Source of the DNA: Diphasiastrum complanatum
Lineage: Eukaryota; Streptophyta; Lycopodiopsida; Lycopodiales; Lycopodiaceae
Length of the DNA stretch: 64,000 bases
Reading direction: 5' to 3'
Assembly: GCA_029204225.1 (NCBI GenBank)
Contig: MU832212.1
Coordinates: 17,846 to 81,845 of the forward strand
Shown here: positions 49,501 to 59,479 of the stretch, one piece after another
How the letters are laid out: every line of letters starts with the position of its first letter
Position numbering within the stretch: position 1 is the first letter of the stretch
Program-made: the position numbers and the translations under genes
The notes under the pieces: model-generated
What the model was told of the DNA's origin: nothing
What the model saw: only the letters and a program-made list of their open reading frames with translations
The model's database searches: none

Positions 49501-52500
49501 GCGCGCCCACATAGAGCGCGGTCAGGAGCCAATTAGGAGGCTGTGTTGCTGGTTTTTTTAAGATGTTTTTTCCAGATTTACAAAACCAAAACTAGTTTTT
49601 TTTCTGTTGCTTGAAGCTTATGTCTTTTGAATGTTTTGTCTGCTATTGCTTTGCACCCTTGCAGACAGGGCGCATTCAATGTTTATTAACATGCAGTGTC
49701 TTGCAGTTTATAGATGTATTTAGGGCGATTTTCAATTGGCTTAGCCTTACTTTGCTTTCACAAATGCTTAAGCAATCATGCATTTATAGTTTAGCATGCC
49801 TAGATTGCATTATGACTGAGAAACAAGGTAGATGCTGCCCAAATTTTCCCTGAAACTAATATTTGCAGGTCGCCTTCCCTATTACACAGAATAGGTCTTG
49901 TTGTGAACCAAACCATTCCAATAATGGCCTTAGTGGCTCAAAACCCTGCAAACCACTGTTAGTTTGCTGGAAAATGCAACAAAAACCTGCAACTCCATAA
50001 AAAATCGCCATGCCAAACCTGTAAATAAACAACCAACACTCACAGCAATTGGTTAGTCCATTTTTGCATCAATTCTTGCCTTTCTCACCAATTTTAAAGC
50101 AAAACCGGTTCCACAAAAAGCAATAGACAGCAACCAAAATCTCACAAACCACTGTTGCAAGAACAAGAAGCCATAAGAAAAAATCCAGCATAGCTTCAAA
50201 TTGAAACCGTTGCTTTCCCAAAACTGCTCATAGCCAAGTAATTGACAACGTAAAGGAATTAAAAACCGGAATTGCTTCCAAAAACCAATTTGAAGTGTTT
50301 AAAAATCGAACCGATTGTATACCTGGTAGTGCACGTACCACACAACTGATTACACTTAAAAAAGGAAATCGACGGGAAGAGCAATCCGAAATTTCCTCTC
50401 TTTGTTGCTTACTCCACCGAATTCTCGAAAATCGTCGAGATTCCTTCTCAAGCACTTTCGTTGGCAATACCTGCTTAGAATGGCTCTGATACCAATATAA
50501 AGTTCTAATGCAAGGATCCTACTCTAAGCATGCCAAACAAGCAACCACACAGAGAACGGATGGTGGACAAACCAACCCAATCGTAGATCGAACGGATCTA
50601 GCCCCCAAGCTATGGATCAATATCAAAGAGGAATGAGGATTCACACCAGCAGCATACTGCTACCATTCATGCAATCAAGCATACACTAGTGAGAGCCCAA
50701 TAGGTATACTTATACCCTCCAAGGCCCATGCACCACTAGTAGTGCACTGTGACACCTCACTGGACACCTCTGCAGCCTATCTGGGCCATGTCATCCAGTT
50801 CCCCAATGTATAAGGGCCCCAATTCCCTTATAGTCATAACTAACTTACGAGTTGTTGGTCTACTGATCTCTAGCGTGGACACGCTACCCGAGACCAGTTG
50901 TGGGCATGACAAGCGGTGTCTCATCAAGAGGAAGGACAATGAAGTAGTAGTTGAGGGCATACTTGCTAGAAGGTTGTACAAACTTCAAGCTCAGGTGGTG
51001 GGTCATCATGCGAGTGTTGCAGATATTGGATCAGTGAGTAAGTTGTTGCACGAGAGGTTTGGACATCTGAATTACAAACGTCTACAAGACTTGAGGAAAT
51101 TCAATATGGTTACAGGTTTACCTCTAGTTGTTTCTGATCACAAGGTTTGTGAGGGATGTGTCTTAGGGAAACATCATATGAAGAAATTTCCGTCTAGTAC
51201 ATTTAGGGCGAGAAATGTTCTAGAACTTGTTCATATAAACTTGTGTGGTCCTATGAGAACTTAGTGTTACGATCCTATTCAGTTAAGGACATGGAATAGT
51301 CCTAATATTCTCGTGATTGTTGGTCACGTTGAGATTAAATTCCATGTCAAGGCCAGCTTGTGACTAAGAACCTTGAGAGGACCCAGACACTCTTTATTGA
51401 GACATATGGAGTAATGCATGTACATGTGACTATTGTATGCACGTGGACCGCATGAGAGCTGTGACCTATTTATAATTGGACTGCATGGGGATTGCATTAG
51501 TTCATGCACATGATTCTACTCTCTATATAATGGCGTAGAGATTCTCCCGTCGCCAACTTTTGGTTCCAGGTTTCCAGGTGCTCATGGAATTGGTTAGACG
51601 TGTGGATCACATGACTTGTTGTATGGATTTGCACAATATAGAGATTTTGATAGTTTGCAATGGTTCATAATGTTTTTGGAAGATTTGATTAATGCATGAC
51701 TAATTTAGTTTATTGACAGATTGAGTTCAATTTATCCGATGGAATAATCTTTTAGTGATGCTGTTATGTGAAGCTAATCATTGCCTGAAGAGGATTGAAG
51801 TTTTTTCTCTAAATTTGATCCTCATGTGAATCATGCAAACCAAAGACATAGAATGAAATTGCAAAGTTGTCAATTCTCAAGTATGATGCTATCTATAAGC
51901 AAGGCAAAAGCCGTGTACGTTAATAATAAATATGCATGCACTAAAAAAAATGCCTTCAGAGGTTTTTCTGAAGTGAGAGTCTTCTCAAAAGAAGAGAACA
52001 GTAACCCTGTTTGAACTTCTGGAATTTTAGATTGATGCCATAGACCATTGTCAACTATCTGACTGTGGTGGGAATAGAGTGGTAGCAACCTGTTTGTTGC
52101 TCTTCCACTGTCCTTTGGGCCATTTGGATGTCTTTCAACTCTCAAAAAAACCAGATTTCTGGTAGCTCACCTGTTTTTCGCCTCAATCAACTGTGTTTGA
52201 TTGCTTGAAAGGGACAGTTGATTCTGAAACTACTCCTGGACAGCTGTGTTGTCTGAGGTTTAGTCTGTCGGCTATTTTAAGAGGCCGTGAAGCTGCTGAA
52301 GACCTGGTTAATTCAATGATTTATAAACACAGTTACATGATTCAAACCAACAAGGTTCCTGGGGGACCGTGACTCGTTGATGCCTGGAAAGCGCTTTTTC
52401 TTGGATGCTGCGTGTTGCATGTCTGCAGCCATGGATTCGATTTCCCAGCAATGGCAGCAGCAGAAATGGAGTTGAACCATTACGTTTACTTGGCTCCAGC

Positions 52501-53416
52501 GATGGTGGTTGTTGAAGAGTACTAAAACCATGAGAAAAAGAGGTGGAGGTAGTAGTACTTCTTGCTTCCTCTTATTCCTTATGGCAGCCATGGACAATAC
52601 CATTTGGATTGTGAAAAGCCAGCAAGATTGCTCTTGAGATATGGATCCTAATCCTACACACAGCCTATGTCTCCTGCTCGTGAGGTACCGACATCTACCT
52701 CTACCATGCATTCCGATGCCTTGTTGCTTGCAATTAACAATCTACAGCAACAGATTGTTGACTTGCAATTCAAACACTCTCGGGATCAGCATGATTTGAA
52801 GGAGTTGACGCAGTTAAGGCAGCTATTGCATCAACCCTTGTTCACCCCTGAGATTTTTGCTGGGGAAAAGAAGGATAGAACCCTGGAGGTGGTCTTGCCG
52901 TGGATCGATCGATGGAGTTCGCACTTTTCCATGCATGATTCATTAAACGACAACAAGATCAATCTAGCCGTCATGTACCTGTGAGGTAAAGCATTCACGT
53001 GGTGGCAAGATTTGAGGGGTAAGCCTGAAGTTCCTAAGAATTGGGAAGATTTTAGTAAGGCCTTTAAGGCGGCCTTCCTTCCTATTCTTGATATCGTCAA
53101 TATGCAATGATCCATATGGGGAATCGGCGCTTGGATCAGTATTTACAAGAATTTCAGGAAGTCTATTCTCGTTTTGCAACTAGAATAGATTCTTTATTAG
53201 TAAAGTTGCATTTTATACTTGGGTTGCCAAGAGACTATCAGGTAGAGGTCAGGAGGAACCAGCTTCTTACCCTCAAGGATGCTGTTCGCTTCGCTAGGAT
53301 ATACGATGATACTCGTATAGTGGCCAACTCTAGACAAAAATTCATTTAGTGTTGCTAAATCAGCGTGGAGAAAATATTCCATGCTACCATGGAAGTACCA
53401 GGAGAAAATCAATTCA

Positions 53417-53456
<40 letters not shown>

Positions 53457-55505
53457 AACGAGATATCACATAGTTCCTCTTGACAAATCAAGATTGAACC
53501 CTTTGAAGCCTTTATTCATATTCCAACAAGGTTAAATAAAGCTGAAAAGTATATAGTTTAGTTATCGACTTATTAGGGAATGCAAAGATTTTTTACCAAG
53601 GTATTAGGGCAGATCCGTGCTATTCTAATCCTTCTGTAAAAAGTTACGTATCTTATGCATGTCCTTGCTGTCTAAGAACGTTTTGTTGAAAACCCTAATT
53701 TTGGATTTGGGTATATATGCTTAAAAACGGTGTAGGGTAGTACAAGCAAACCTAATTACGTTTCCAAAGTTTGAAAGTGTAGTTAAATGGTAAGGTATAT
53801 GATAATCCATCAACATTCCCGCAGTGTATAAACGAACCATTATTTAAACAGAGTAAATATAGAAAAGGATAAATCCTCTTCTTGAATGATTGCCACAAAG
53901 CGTATATGTAACATCCGTGGCTTATGCGTGAATTGAATTCATTGAAAATACCCATACTTAGATTATTGTCGACGTTGCTATGCTATTCCCACGAAGTGTG
54001 TGTTCTTTAAGAAAAATCAATACATAATGCTCTCATTATATACCATAAAGCAAGCTTACTTCCGAATCGTAATTAAAACGACTCGTCCTGTTTTGAATGC
54101 TTTATCTGTGACCTCTTCTCTTTGCATGTGCATTAGTCCTTATAAAAGTAATCTATTTTCCTGTGTGGGGAAATTTTTTTTCCAACTAGCTTGGGTTTGG
54201 ATTATGAATGAGAAGACATTAATCATTGATATCAAGATCCTGGCAATGTCTACCTGCACGGCAGTACATGCACATCGAATATTGAATTTTTCGTTATGCA
54301 AGCATGGCAGATTATAGAGATGTTTCTGAATTGAGTTGTTTCAAGTACTCTGCTACAGATTTCCTCGGAGATGTGAACGTTGGAAGTTCAACTCTTAGCT
54401 TGCTCTTATAAATGTTGATGCTCCAAATATCTTGAATTTAATCAATGCTTCTTGATGCAGGTACCAAACCCATTATTTGACCTCGCTGGCATTATGTGTG
54501 GTCAGTTCTTAGTTCCTTTCTGGAAGTTTTTTTCTGCAACCCTGATTGGCAAGGCTGTCTTCAAGACTCATATACAGGTACTCATCTTTAAGTGAATCCT
54601 GACCTCAGAAACTCGTTCCGACCAAAATGGGCCGGAATGTACTGCTTTAGAACGTGTTAAATTTTTCTTCAAGACAACCTAAAAATTATCTAAAAGTAGT
54701 ACGTACCAAAAACAAAAAAGAGCCAACCTCGTGAGCACCATGAGCACTATTTGCACGAATGGAAGATGTACTGTTGGCTTCGTGGATCCAACAACATTGA
54801 TCTGAAATCTGCTATTGATTTATCCTGGTTTGTTGAAAGCATATGTTTGCAGCAGTCTTCAACCCCACTGTTTGATTGGTGTTGACTTCACACGAAATGC
54901 ACGTGCACTTTGGATACATTCAAATAGTAAACACATTATTTAATCATTTGATCAATGTTAAAAGAACACTTTTGTTGTGTAAGCAATGAGATTCGCTTTT
55001 CAAGGGATTCAAATATGCTGACTGCAGTTTTACTAAGATCCTCCAGTTCAGTGCCCCCAAATGCCATTGCCATTTCTCTTTTTTTTTTCCTACTTAAGTC
55101 TCTTTGCTTCTGTACAAAATAAGTTGGAGTTATTCAGCAAGCATTTGCTACTGTTCAGTAGGGTTAGATATGGCTCAATAAGATTTCTTGTGGTTTGCTA
55201 AGGTTTCAGTATTAGGTTTTGATGTCAATTGGGTCATGATTTTTGCATTCAGGTTTACACAAGCTGATGCCTGTTGGGTCAAGTTAATGGCATACGTAGT
55301 TCATTTTATATAAACGAGATCTCACCTAACTGCCCGGAATTGGACCTAAAACTATTGGAAATCTGTTTGATTTTAATCCTACATTTTTTCTCTAGACTCT
55401 TTCTCCTGATACTTATATTGCATGTATTCACCAATTTATTATTATTATTATTTTTTTGTGAATCGTGAATCTAGAATCGCCGGTCCATCTTTGACGTAGA
55501 GCAAA

Positions 55506-55543
<38 letters not shown>

Positions 55544-57050
55544 GTCCAACATCACATTTTTATGGATGGAGTATGTACTTTTGGCCTCAAAATCTGATTA
55601 AAAAAAAAATGTCAATTTAATTTTTTTCCTCGCTTCATTCCAGAATGGGGAGCTATGATCCTGACCATCATATGCTAAGTTTTTCTTTGGCTTTTGAGCT
55701 GTGTTTGTCTAAGCAAGAAGCTAGAAAATGGACTGCAGTGAAAGTGGTATAAACAATATTAATTGATAGAACTTGTTAGTCCGTTCTGATGGCTTGTTTA
55801 CAGGAAGATGTAAAGAGGAACAATTGGCCAAAGCAAATCTTGTTCAGAAATCAATTTTTCATTGATGTAGTGGAAATTAGTTCTCATAGCATCTTCTTAC
55901 CTTTTATCTGGACTAATCAAGGCCCAACAAGAGATGATACTCCAATCATCAGTTCTGCGTGTTTAGCATTAGGAGGCCAGTTTGTGTATTTCATTTAATT
56001 TACTTGCAACCAACTATGCATAGTTGCAAAGCAATTGCTTTGTTCCAGAGAGAGTATCGCCACAAGAGTCTCCAATTCACAATAGCTAGAATGATGAAGA
56101 AGATACATTATGAAGAGTTATGAGACTCAATAAAACTAACTAATCTAGGCTATCACATAACTCTAAAATATCAAGGGGTCTTGTATGTCAAAGTTCAATA
56201 AATATATATAAAAGAAATGTGCCAGGCACAAACTAGTCATTATTCCTAGGGAAGCATCCCCTTGCTCACCATCTTGCGCATGCTTGCTTTCATCTGGGAT
56301 TACCCCTGTGAGCTTTGAAGTGTGTGGCTGATGAATAAAGTCAAGAACATAGTGAAATTGTTCCAGTGAAATATTAGCATTGTGTAACGACATGGAAGAC
56401 CAATTTTGCTATTTCATTCCTTAAGCTTTCTGTCCTGTTCTCTTCTTTCTTGTGTTTCCCAGCTTATAGGAGTGTGGAGTCTGGAAACTTTCTAGCACTT
56501 GTCAGCTACCAATGTTTTACTCCAAGAAATATATGACACTGCAGATAAGCACTTGCCTGGGTATTGTGGAAGTCTGTGATAGTGAGTAGCACTGATTAGC
56601 TTGTAGACTACTATTATGGTTCCCGCTGGTCCTAGTTTTTATTTTATTTTTATTCCCTAAATTTGTCGACCTTTGTATTTACTATTCTTGATTCTGACAT
56701 CATGTGGTAAGTTTGTAAGAGGCTCATGTGATTTGTATTCAGATTAGAATTTTGTAGAAGATTGTAAGATCGATGTTCAGTCTTTTTTCAGGCTTGACGA
56801 TGTACCACTCTATGCTATGATTAACGGTTCTGTTCAGTATTGTAATTGACATGCCTCCAATCATAACCTGGCGTTTCAGACTGTCTTCATCATTTTGGTC
56901 TGCAATGCCCATACATTGGACATCATTGAAGCTGGTTTGGGTTGGCTGCTTCAGCAAATTCCTGGCTTTGCCTATGTTTTACCTCAGATTATGTCGGTGC
57001 TAAATAATGCAAAGGATAAGTTTCGCCATGGAAAGCTTGTTGTCTCAAAG

Positions 57051-57126
<76 letters not shown>

Positions 57127-57370
57127 GACTGTGTTTTTGTTCTTGCAGCCTGGAAATTTTTCAGTTGCATTCATATGGAACACACTGGTTTTGCTCATGT
57201 TAGCTGGATACTTAGGTTCTATCATAACCTCAACTGCTCAAGGTTATCTCATAGAAAAGCAAAAGATTGAAGTAAAAGCTTTACAAGCAAAGCAGGAGCT
57301 TTTACATGGAAGCTGTGCAGAATATGGTGAAAAGAAAAAGAGAAATCAAATGACCGACGAATACAACTGA
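37510..57370 (+). CDS. KMS1: KMS1/VMP1-type vacuole membrane protein, 8 coding exons
   Basis: Exons: 37510-37603, 40228-40442, 40652-40730, 40888-41199, 41695-41852, 54461-54577, 56880-57050, 57149-57370. All introns are GT-AG and phases fit, giving 455 residues, near the about 416 of Arabidopsis KMS1. Recognised by [80 protein letters not shown] and [12 protein letters not shown]. The block around ALGELPPYF to LIGKA is the VTT (SNARE-associated/DedA-like) domain with several membrane helices. VMP1 family proteins are ER membrane proteins; plant KMS1/2 keep the early secretory pathway intact and animal VMP1 acts as a lipid scramblase in autophagy. An alternative in-frame start is ATG 37528. 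Intron 4 is 12.6 kb and full of transposons. KMS1 versus KMS2 cannot be told apart here. Confidence 0.88.
37604..40227 (+). other. Intron 1 of the KMS1-like gene
   Basis: 2.6 kb, GTACAT...CACAG. T-rich as plant introns are. It joins ...GATCCCCTAG to AGCAACTAAAG in frame (Leu-Glu-Gln-Leu). A few protein-like words occur (about 37800-37855 and 38350-38440) but no supported exon. Around 39300-39780 a GC-richer patch could be an old insertion; its origin is not recognised. Confidence 0.75.
41813..42210. repeat. 199-bp tandem duplication over the exon 4/intron 4 border
   Basis: Counting the intron as number 5 in exon order, copy 1 (41813-42011) holds the last 40 bases of the fifth coding exon plus the splice donor; copy 2 (42012-42210) repeats exon end and donor (GT at 42052) with very few changes. 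The duplicated exon end therefore sits in the intron with an intact donor but no acceptor of its own. Confidence 0.92.
42799..42821. repeat. (GA)n microsatellite
   Basis: About 11 uninterrupted GA units beside the LINE fragment, in the long intron. Confidence 0.9.
42820..43600 (-). pseudogene. LINE endonuclease fragment, copy 1
   Basis: On the minus strand a frame reads [19 protein letters not shown] and then [17 protein letters not shown], the C-terminal part of the APE-type endonuclease of plant LINE elements (S-D-H box). Upstream (43595-43420) is likely the middle of the same domain. Downstream (to about 42820) is the linker towards RT, with frameshifts. RT itself is missing. It lies in the large KMS1 intron, antisense to the gene. 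Confidence 0.65.
43640..43922 (-). repeat. 3' LTR piece of the intron gypsy element
   Basis: Shares about 210 bases with 48228-48438 (CCCAGTCCATCA, GGCCCTCATACCAACTGC, CTGCCCTCTGGTGGTTAGC, TGTTGGGTCGGTA). On the minus strand it follows AAGGGGGAGGGAG (about 43937-43923), a good polypurine tract, so it is the start of a 3' LTR with a damaged first base pair. Confidence 0.7.
45179..45601 (-). other. Insertion or foreign segment inside gypsy RNase H
   Basis: The RNase H reading (ending [14 protein letters not shown] near 45560) resumes at about 45190 with [14 protein letters not shown]. Between them lies about 370 bases whose frame ([37 protein letters not shown]) does not fit gypsy RNase H. It looks like a fragment of another gene carried into the element. 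Reading [18 protein letters not shown] is reminiscent of plant transposase or replication-factor proteins, but I do not recognise it. Confidence 0.4.
47716..47900. repeat. Short insertion in gypsy gag with GATTCGAACC palindromes
   Basis: About 180 bases interrupt the gag frame. They hold GATTCGAACCGG, CCGATTCGAACCGCC and GGTTCGAATCGG, so an inverted repeat can form. An AAAACAAAAAAAA stretch and GGTTTTTGTTAACG follow. It could be a small non-autonomous element; ends and target duplication were not resolved. Confidence 0.4.
48228..48438 (-). repeat. 5' LTR piece of the intron gypsy element
   Basis: On the minus strand starts TGTTACGAGACCGTAAC and shares about 210 bases with the left copy. Its far end is cut and joins mid-gag sequence. 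Confidence 0.7.
48440..49080 (-). pseudogene. LINE endonuclease-RT linker fragment, copy 2
   Basis: The minus strand reads [19 protein letters not shown]-like residues and then [20 protein letters not shown]-like residues, as in the segment of plant LINEs between endonuclease and RT. 48720-49070 matches the copy at 42880-43200 with roughly a quarter of bases changed. It abuts the LTR at 48438. Confidence 0.55.
49200..50480. other. Intron 5 stretch without recognised genes
   Basis: T-rich and A-rich blocks, no family motif. The 78-codon minus-strand frame at 50228 is probably the leader of the minus-strand LTR element whose primer site lies at 50481. Confidence 0.35.
50481..50495 (-). promoter_or_regulatory. 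Primer binding site of a decayed minus-strand LTR element
   Basis: TGGCTCTGATACCAA is the complement of TTGGTATCAGAGCCA, an initiator-Met-tRNA site. A 5' LTR would lie to its right (50496 to about 50760), but I could not define TG...CA ends or find the partner LTR. Confidence 0.6.
50860..51264 (+). pseudogene. Ty1/copia pre-integrase and integrase start
   Basis: Frame reads [12 protein letters not shown], then [17 protein letters not shown] and [17 protein letters not shown], with the H...H...C..C zinc pattern of the copia GAG-pre-integrase domain, then [14 protein letters not shown] at the start of the core, where the first catalytic Asp reads Asn. It ends at a TAG right after. The rest of pol is absent. 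Confidence 0.75.
51265..52660. other. Intron 5 stretch without recognised genes
   Basis: No family motif on either strand; a 132-codon minus-strand frame at 52313 has low-complexity composition and is judged chance. Confidence 0.35.
52640..53349 (+). pseudogene. Ty3/gypsy gag fragment
   Basis: Frame 52667-52984 ends in a capsid-like region ([34 protein letters not shown]), then [23 protein letters not shown] after an in-frame stop. A shifted frame from 53107 continues with [17 protein letters not shown] and [19 protein letters not shown]. The order matches a gypsy Gag capsid. No protease or RT follows. Confidence 0.75.
53419..53454. repeat. (GA)n microsatellite
   Basis: About 17 GA units after the gypsy gag fragment, still in the long intron. 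Confidence 0.9.
55509..55538. repeat. (TA)n microsatellite
   Basis: About 15 TA units in the intron between exons 6 and 7 of the KMS1-like gene (54578-56879). The rest of that 2.3-kb intron shows no gene. Confidence 0.9.
57051..57148 (+). repeat. 98-bp last intron made mostly of a (CT)n microsatellite
   Basis: The donor GTTCTCTC runs straight into about 33 CT units (57053-57120), followed by AATTTTGACTG, a T-rich tract and the TTGCAG acceptor. TTTTGAC could serve as branch site. The splice donor shares bases with the repeat. Confidence 0.9.
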
Positions 57371-57716
57371 GTTTATAAAATTCATCCGCTCCAGTGGGGA
57401 CACTCTTCAGTGGGCACAAGACAGATCAAATGCTAATCATAAATCATTGATCATACACTCAGTGCTCTCATTCCAAAAGGCAGCTATGTGCCATGGCAGA
57501 GAAGCATGAAATGGGCTCATCCTGCGGGTGATTTTATTTCTTTTGAAGTGCCTATACAAATATGGCACCACTAATGTTCCAAATGGTGTCAAAGGACATG
57601 TTGCATTTAGTCCTAATTTCATTCACCCAAACCCTAGCAGATCTTGGGTTACAAATTAATATGAGCAGTGACATCATTTTTCTTTGTGGTGTTGTTTGAA
57701 TGTAACGAAAACCAGA

Positions 57717-57722
57717 AATAAA
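57717..57722 (+). terminator. Candidate poly(A) signal of the KMS1-like gene
   Basis: AATAAA, 347 bases after the stop codon and followed by T-rich sequence. It is the first AATAAA noticed in the 3' flank. Confidence 0.5.
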
Positions 57723-57729
57723 GATCGAT

Positions 57730-58470
57730 CATTTTGCCACTCTATTTTGTCAGCTTCATTATTTGAAGTAAAATAATCTTGTAGAACAGCAGAAAAGACC
57801 ATTCAAGAGTTCCTGGTTCTTTACGAATGGGTTGGTTAAGACTGGTGGCCACATGTTTGGCCTGCCAAAACCATAACTAATAGCTAGTTTCTTGTACTAG
57901 ATGCAAACATTGTTTTCTTTCGCAAGTAGCACAGGCCGACCAACTAGTACTGCCTTAAATCTAGTTTTGACAGATGCTAGTTGGAGACATGTCCGGTCAG
58001 ATAACAAGCAGGCTCGCTTTCCAAGAGGAATGGTTTCCGTGATTTGAGGCTTAGGTGTGCACCAAATGGAAAATGAAAAGTGGGCTAAGAACATTTAGAA
58101 AACCGAAAAACTAAAGAGCTACTATAGACTAGATAACATGTTATACGATTTTAAGGGAATAAATTATTGGGAAATTAGGCACTCAGAAGATTTTGATGCT
58201 TCAAGACATTAGCGAGTACTCTGTTGAACATGCTTGCTCTCACATCTCTCTCTCTCTCTCTCCCTCCATTGCTATCCAACTCGGCCACAGTAAGGGGCTT
58301 TCACTATTGAACTGAAGCACCACTTGCTGACATAAGGCAGGTGCTCTGGGTACAAAGCCTAGAGTTTCAACCAAATGTCCACAAATATGATATCATCCTC
58401 AAACATATTCATTGTAAGAAAAGGGTAAGGACATGCATGGTCAAATCTTGATTATCAACATTGTTTAAGC
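57730..58470. other. Intergenic stretch without recognised genes
   Basis: No family motif; a short CT run lies near 58243-58265. Confidence 0.4.
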
Positions 58471-58529
58471 AATATGCACTTACAAATCATTCTCCAGCCC
58501 GAGTATAACAACCTAACTCCACCTTGTGG

Positions 58530-59330
58530 AACTCGCAAGAATCCATATGCCCTATTTAAAGAAAAGAAGGTTATATCTTCTCTAGATATGATGGCCTGTT
58601 CAGCTTCATCTGGCAATCTTAGACAGATAGATAGAAAGCAAAGAATACTTGAGTGCGATCTCTGTTTTGACATGCATGGTCAAAGAAACACCAAAGAAAA
58701 GAATCCACATGTCCTATCTAAAGAAAGGAACTTATGTCTTCTCTAGATATGATGGCCTGTTCAGCTTCATCTGGCAATCTTAGACAGATAGATAGAAAGC
58801 AAAGAATACTTGAGTGCGATCTCTGTTTTGACATGCGCGGTGGTCGAAGAAACACCAAAAACAAAATCTATGAGGTAAGAATTACATCCAAGTTTTTCAA
58901 AGTAAGAGGGATCAAGAAAGAGATGGACTAGTGCTTCCAATGGCAAAATCAAGAAAAATCTAGTTCAAAGAGTCTGTGTGAAGGTGTGGCTGTCTATTGA
59001 CACGTTTTCACATCTACTCCAACCTTTTCAAGCTAGTTTGATGTAATTTAACGACGAGGACCAAGTAGATGTAATAGCTTCCAAGTTAAGAAAAGAACTT
59101 TGTCTTTCTAGATGTGTTGACCTCTGAAGCCTCATTTGACAGATAGAAAGCAGAGAATATGTGAGCACATTGGAGTGTAATCTTGGCTTTGACATGCATG
59201 CCCAAAGAAATACCAAAAAACAAGATCCATAAGGTCAGAATGACATCCAAGTTCCCCGAAGTAAGAGGCTTCAAAAAGAGAGAAAAGCAAACTAGCCTTT
59301 CTAGAGGCAAAATAAAAAAAAAATCCAATT
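58530..59330. repeat. Tandem repeat, two close copies (period 161) and one diverged copy
   Basis: Copies share TCTAGATATGATGGCC, GACAGATAGATAGAAAGC and GACATGC..GG..AAAGAAA. The first two start near 58575 and 58736 and are nearly identical; the third (about 59075-59240) is diverged but also shares the following stretch ACATCCAAGTT with 58885. No protein family is recognised. Confidence 0.75.
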
Positions 59331-59479
59331 AAGAGAGTCTACATGAAGTTGTGGTTCTTCACTGACATGTACTCCAATCTCTTGAAGCTAATTTGATGTG
59401 AATTAATAATGAGGACTTGCATAGGTGTAAGAGCTCCTAAGTATGCAACAAAAAGTTTTGATTGCTAGAAAAGTGCAGC

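Noticed and set aside
57007-57225. Ser-Leu and Arg-Glu repeat frames
   Set aside because: Translation of the (CT)n intron repeat.
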